Below are positions 63,701 to 64,000 of a stretch of 64,000 nucleotides of DNA, in pieces. The first letter of the stretch is position 1. The number at the start of each line of letters is the position of its first letter. This DNA is from Heliocidaris tuberculata. Lineage: Eukaryota > Echinodermata > Echinoidea > Camarodonta > Echinometridae. The notes under the pieces were generated by a model. That model saw only the letters and a program-made list of their open reading frames with translations. It was not told where the DNA came from and did not search any database. The DNA lies in contig CM046838.1 in the NCBI GenBank assembly GCA_025618425.1, positions 42,591,209 through 42,655,208 on the forward strand, written 5' to 3'. Made by a program: the position numbers and the translations under genes.

Positions 63701-63836
63701 TATTGACTGGCTCCTACTTTCGGGAGATACGGCACATATCACCCTCACTAGATCCATATTATCCTCATCTTCGACTAGGGTAATATGAATCTAGTTCAGG
63801 GCACATATGTCATATCCCTCTCAAGGCCAGTCAATA
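63701..63836. mobile_element. Short foldback, ATTGACTGGC ends
   Basis: TATTGACTGG at left and CCAGTCAATA at right, with inner pairs GGCACATAT and ATATGTG and AGATCCATATTA and TAATATGAATCT. No related copy noticed. Confidence 0.6.
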
Positions 63837-64000
63837 GTATATCACTATCAATATATTTCATATTTCACTTTGCTTATGCCAATGTGATTAAAAAGTAAAA
63901 CTGTCAACAACTTTTACTATTTATCAGTTATAAAACAACACAGAACAATGTCTAAAAAATACTTCATATCAGTCATTGCATCGCAGTCAGTATATTGTTA

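Overview
The window looks like nuclear DNA of a marine invertebrate deuterostome, most likely an echinoid. This is inferred from spliced metazoan genes with long AT-rich introns, frequent TACATGTA runs, many long poly-G/poly-C tracts and a dense load of short foldback transposons. No species marker is present, so the taxon is an inference. There are no bacterial operons, phage genes, rRNA or CRISPR arrays.

Three genes are supported. (1) 10348-11505 (+) is a complete single-exon GT31-type beta-1,3-glycosyltransferase. (2) 42398-25939 (-) is a complete 11-exon TRIM23 gene (RING, two B-boxes, coiled coil, ARF GTPase; 571 aa). All splice sites are GT-AG and the reading phase is continuous through every junction. 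(3) 42578-62729 (+) is TRAPPC13, with ten exons in the window, an extra possible 36-nt in-frame exon, and the 3' end beyond the window. TRIM23 and TRAPPC13 are head to head with 179 bp between their ATGs. The human orthologues have the same divergent arrangement, so this is probably an ancient shared promoter.

Layout: 1-10 kb is repeats, including a 1.1-kb TA-flanked foldback, a 185-bp satellite carrying a LINE tail, and a 40-bp palindromic minisatellite. 10.3-11.5 kb is the GT31 gene. 11.8-25 kb is intergenic, with foldback elements, poly-G elements and a decayed Penelope-like element split by a MITE. 25.9-42.4 kb is TRIM23, with SINEs, a LINE remnant, about 1.2 kb of ATC triplet repeat, and a degenerate tandem copy of part of exon 3. 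42.6-64 kb is TRAPPC13, whose introns hold the most unusual material: a degenerate copy of part of exon 9, an inverted minisatellite, three of the five piggyBac-like MITEs, and a 1.5-kb TTAA-flanked element.

The main hunt result is that 1.5-kb element (47637-49149). It has the TTAA target site and AGG...CCT ends of Kolobok-type transposons. It carries a THAP-domain pseudogene on one strand and, converging on it, a fragment that resembles the invertebrate proteins related to the P2X7 ballast domain. Four shorter TTAA/AGG elements (about 570-600 bp) have the same kind of ends and share an internal core with each other, and five further elements have TTAA-type sites with piggyBac-like CCCTTTC ends.
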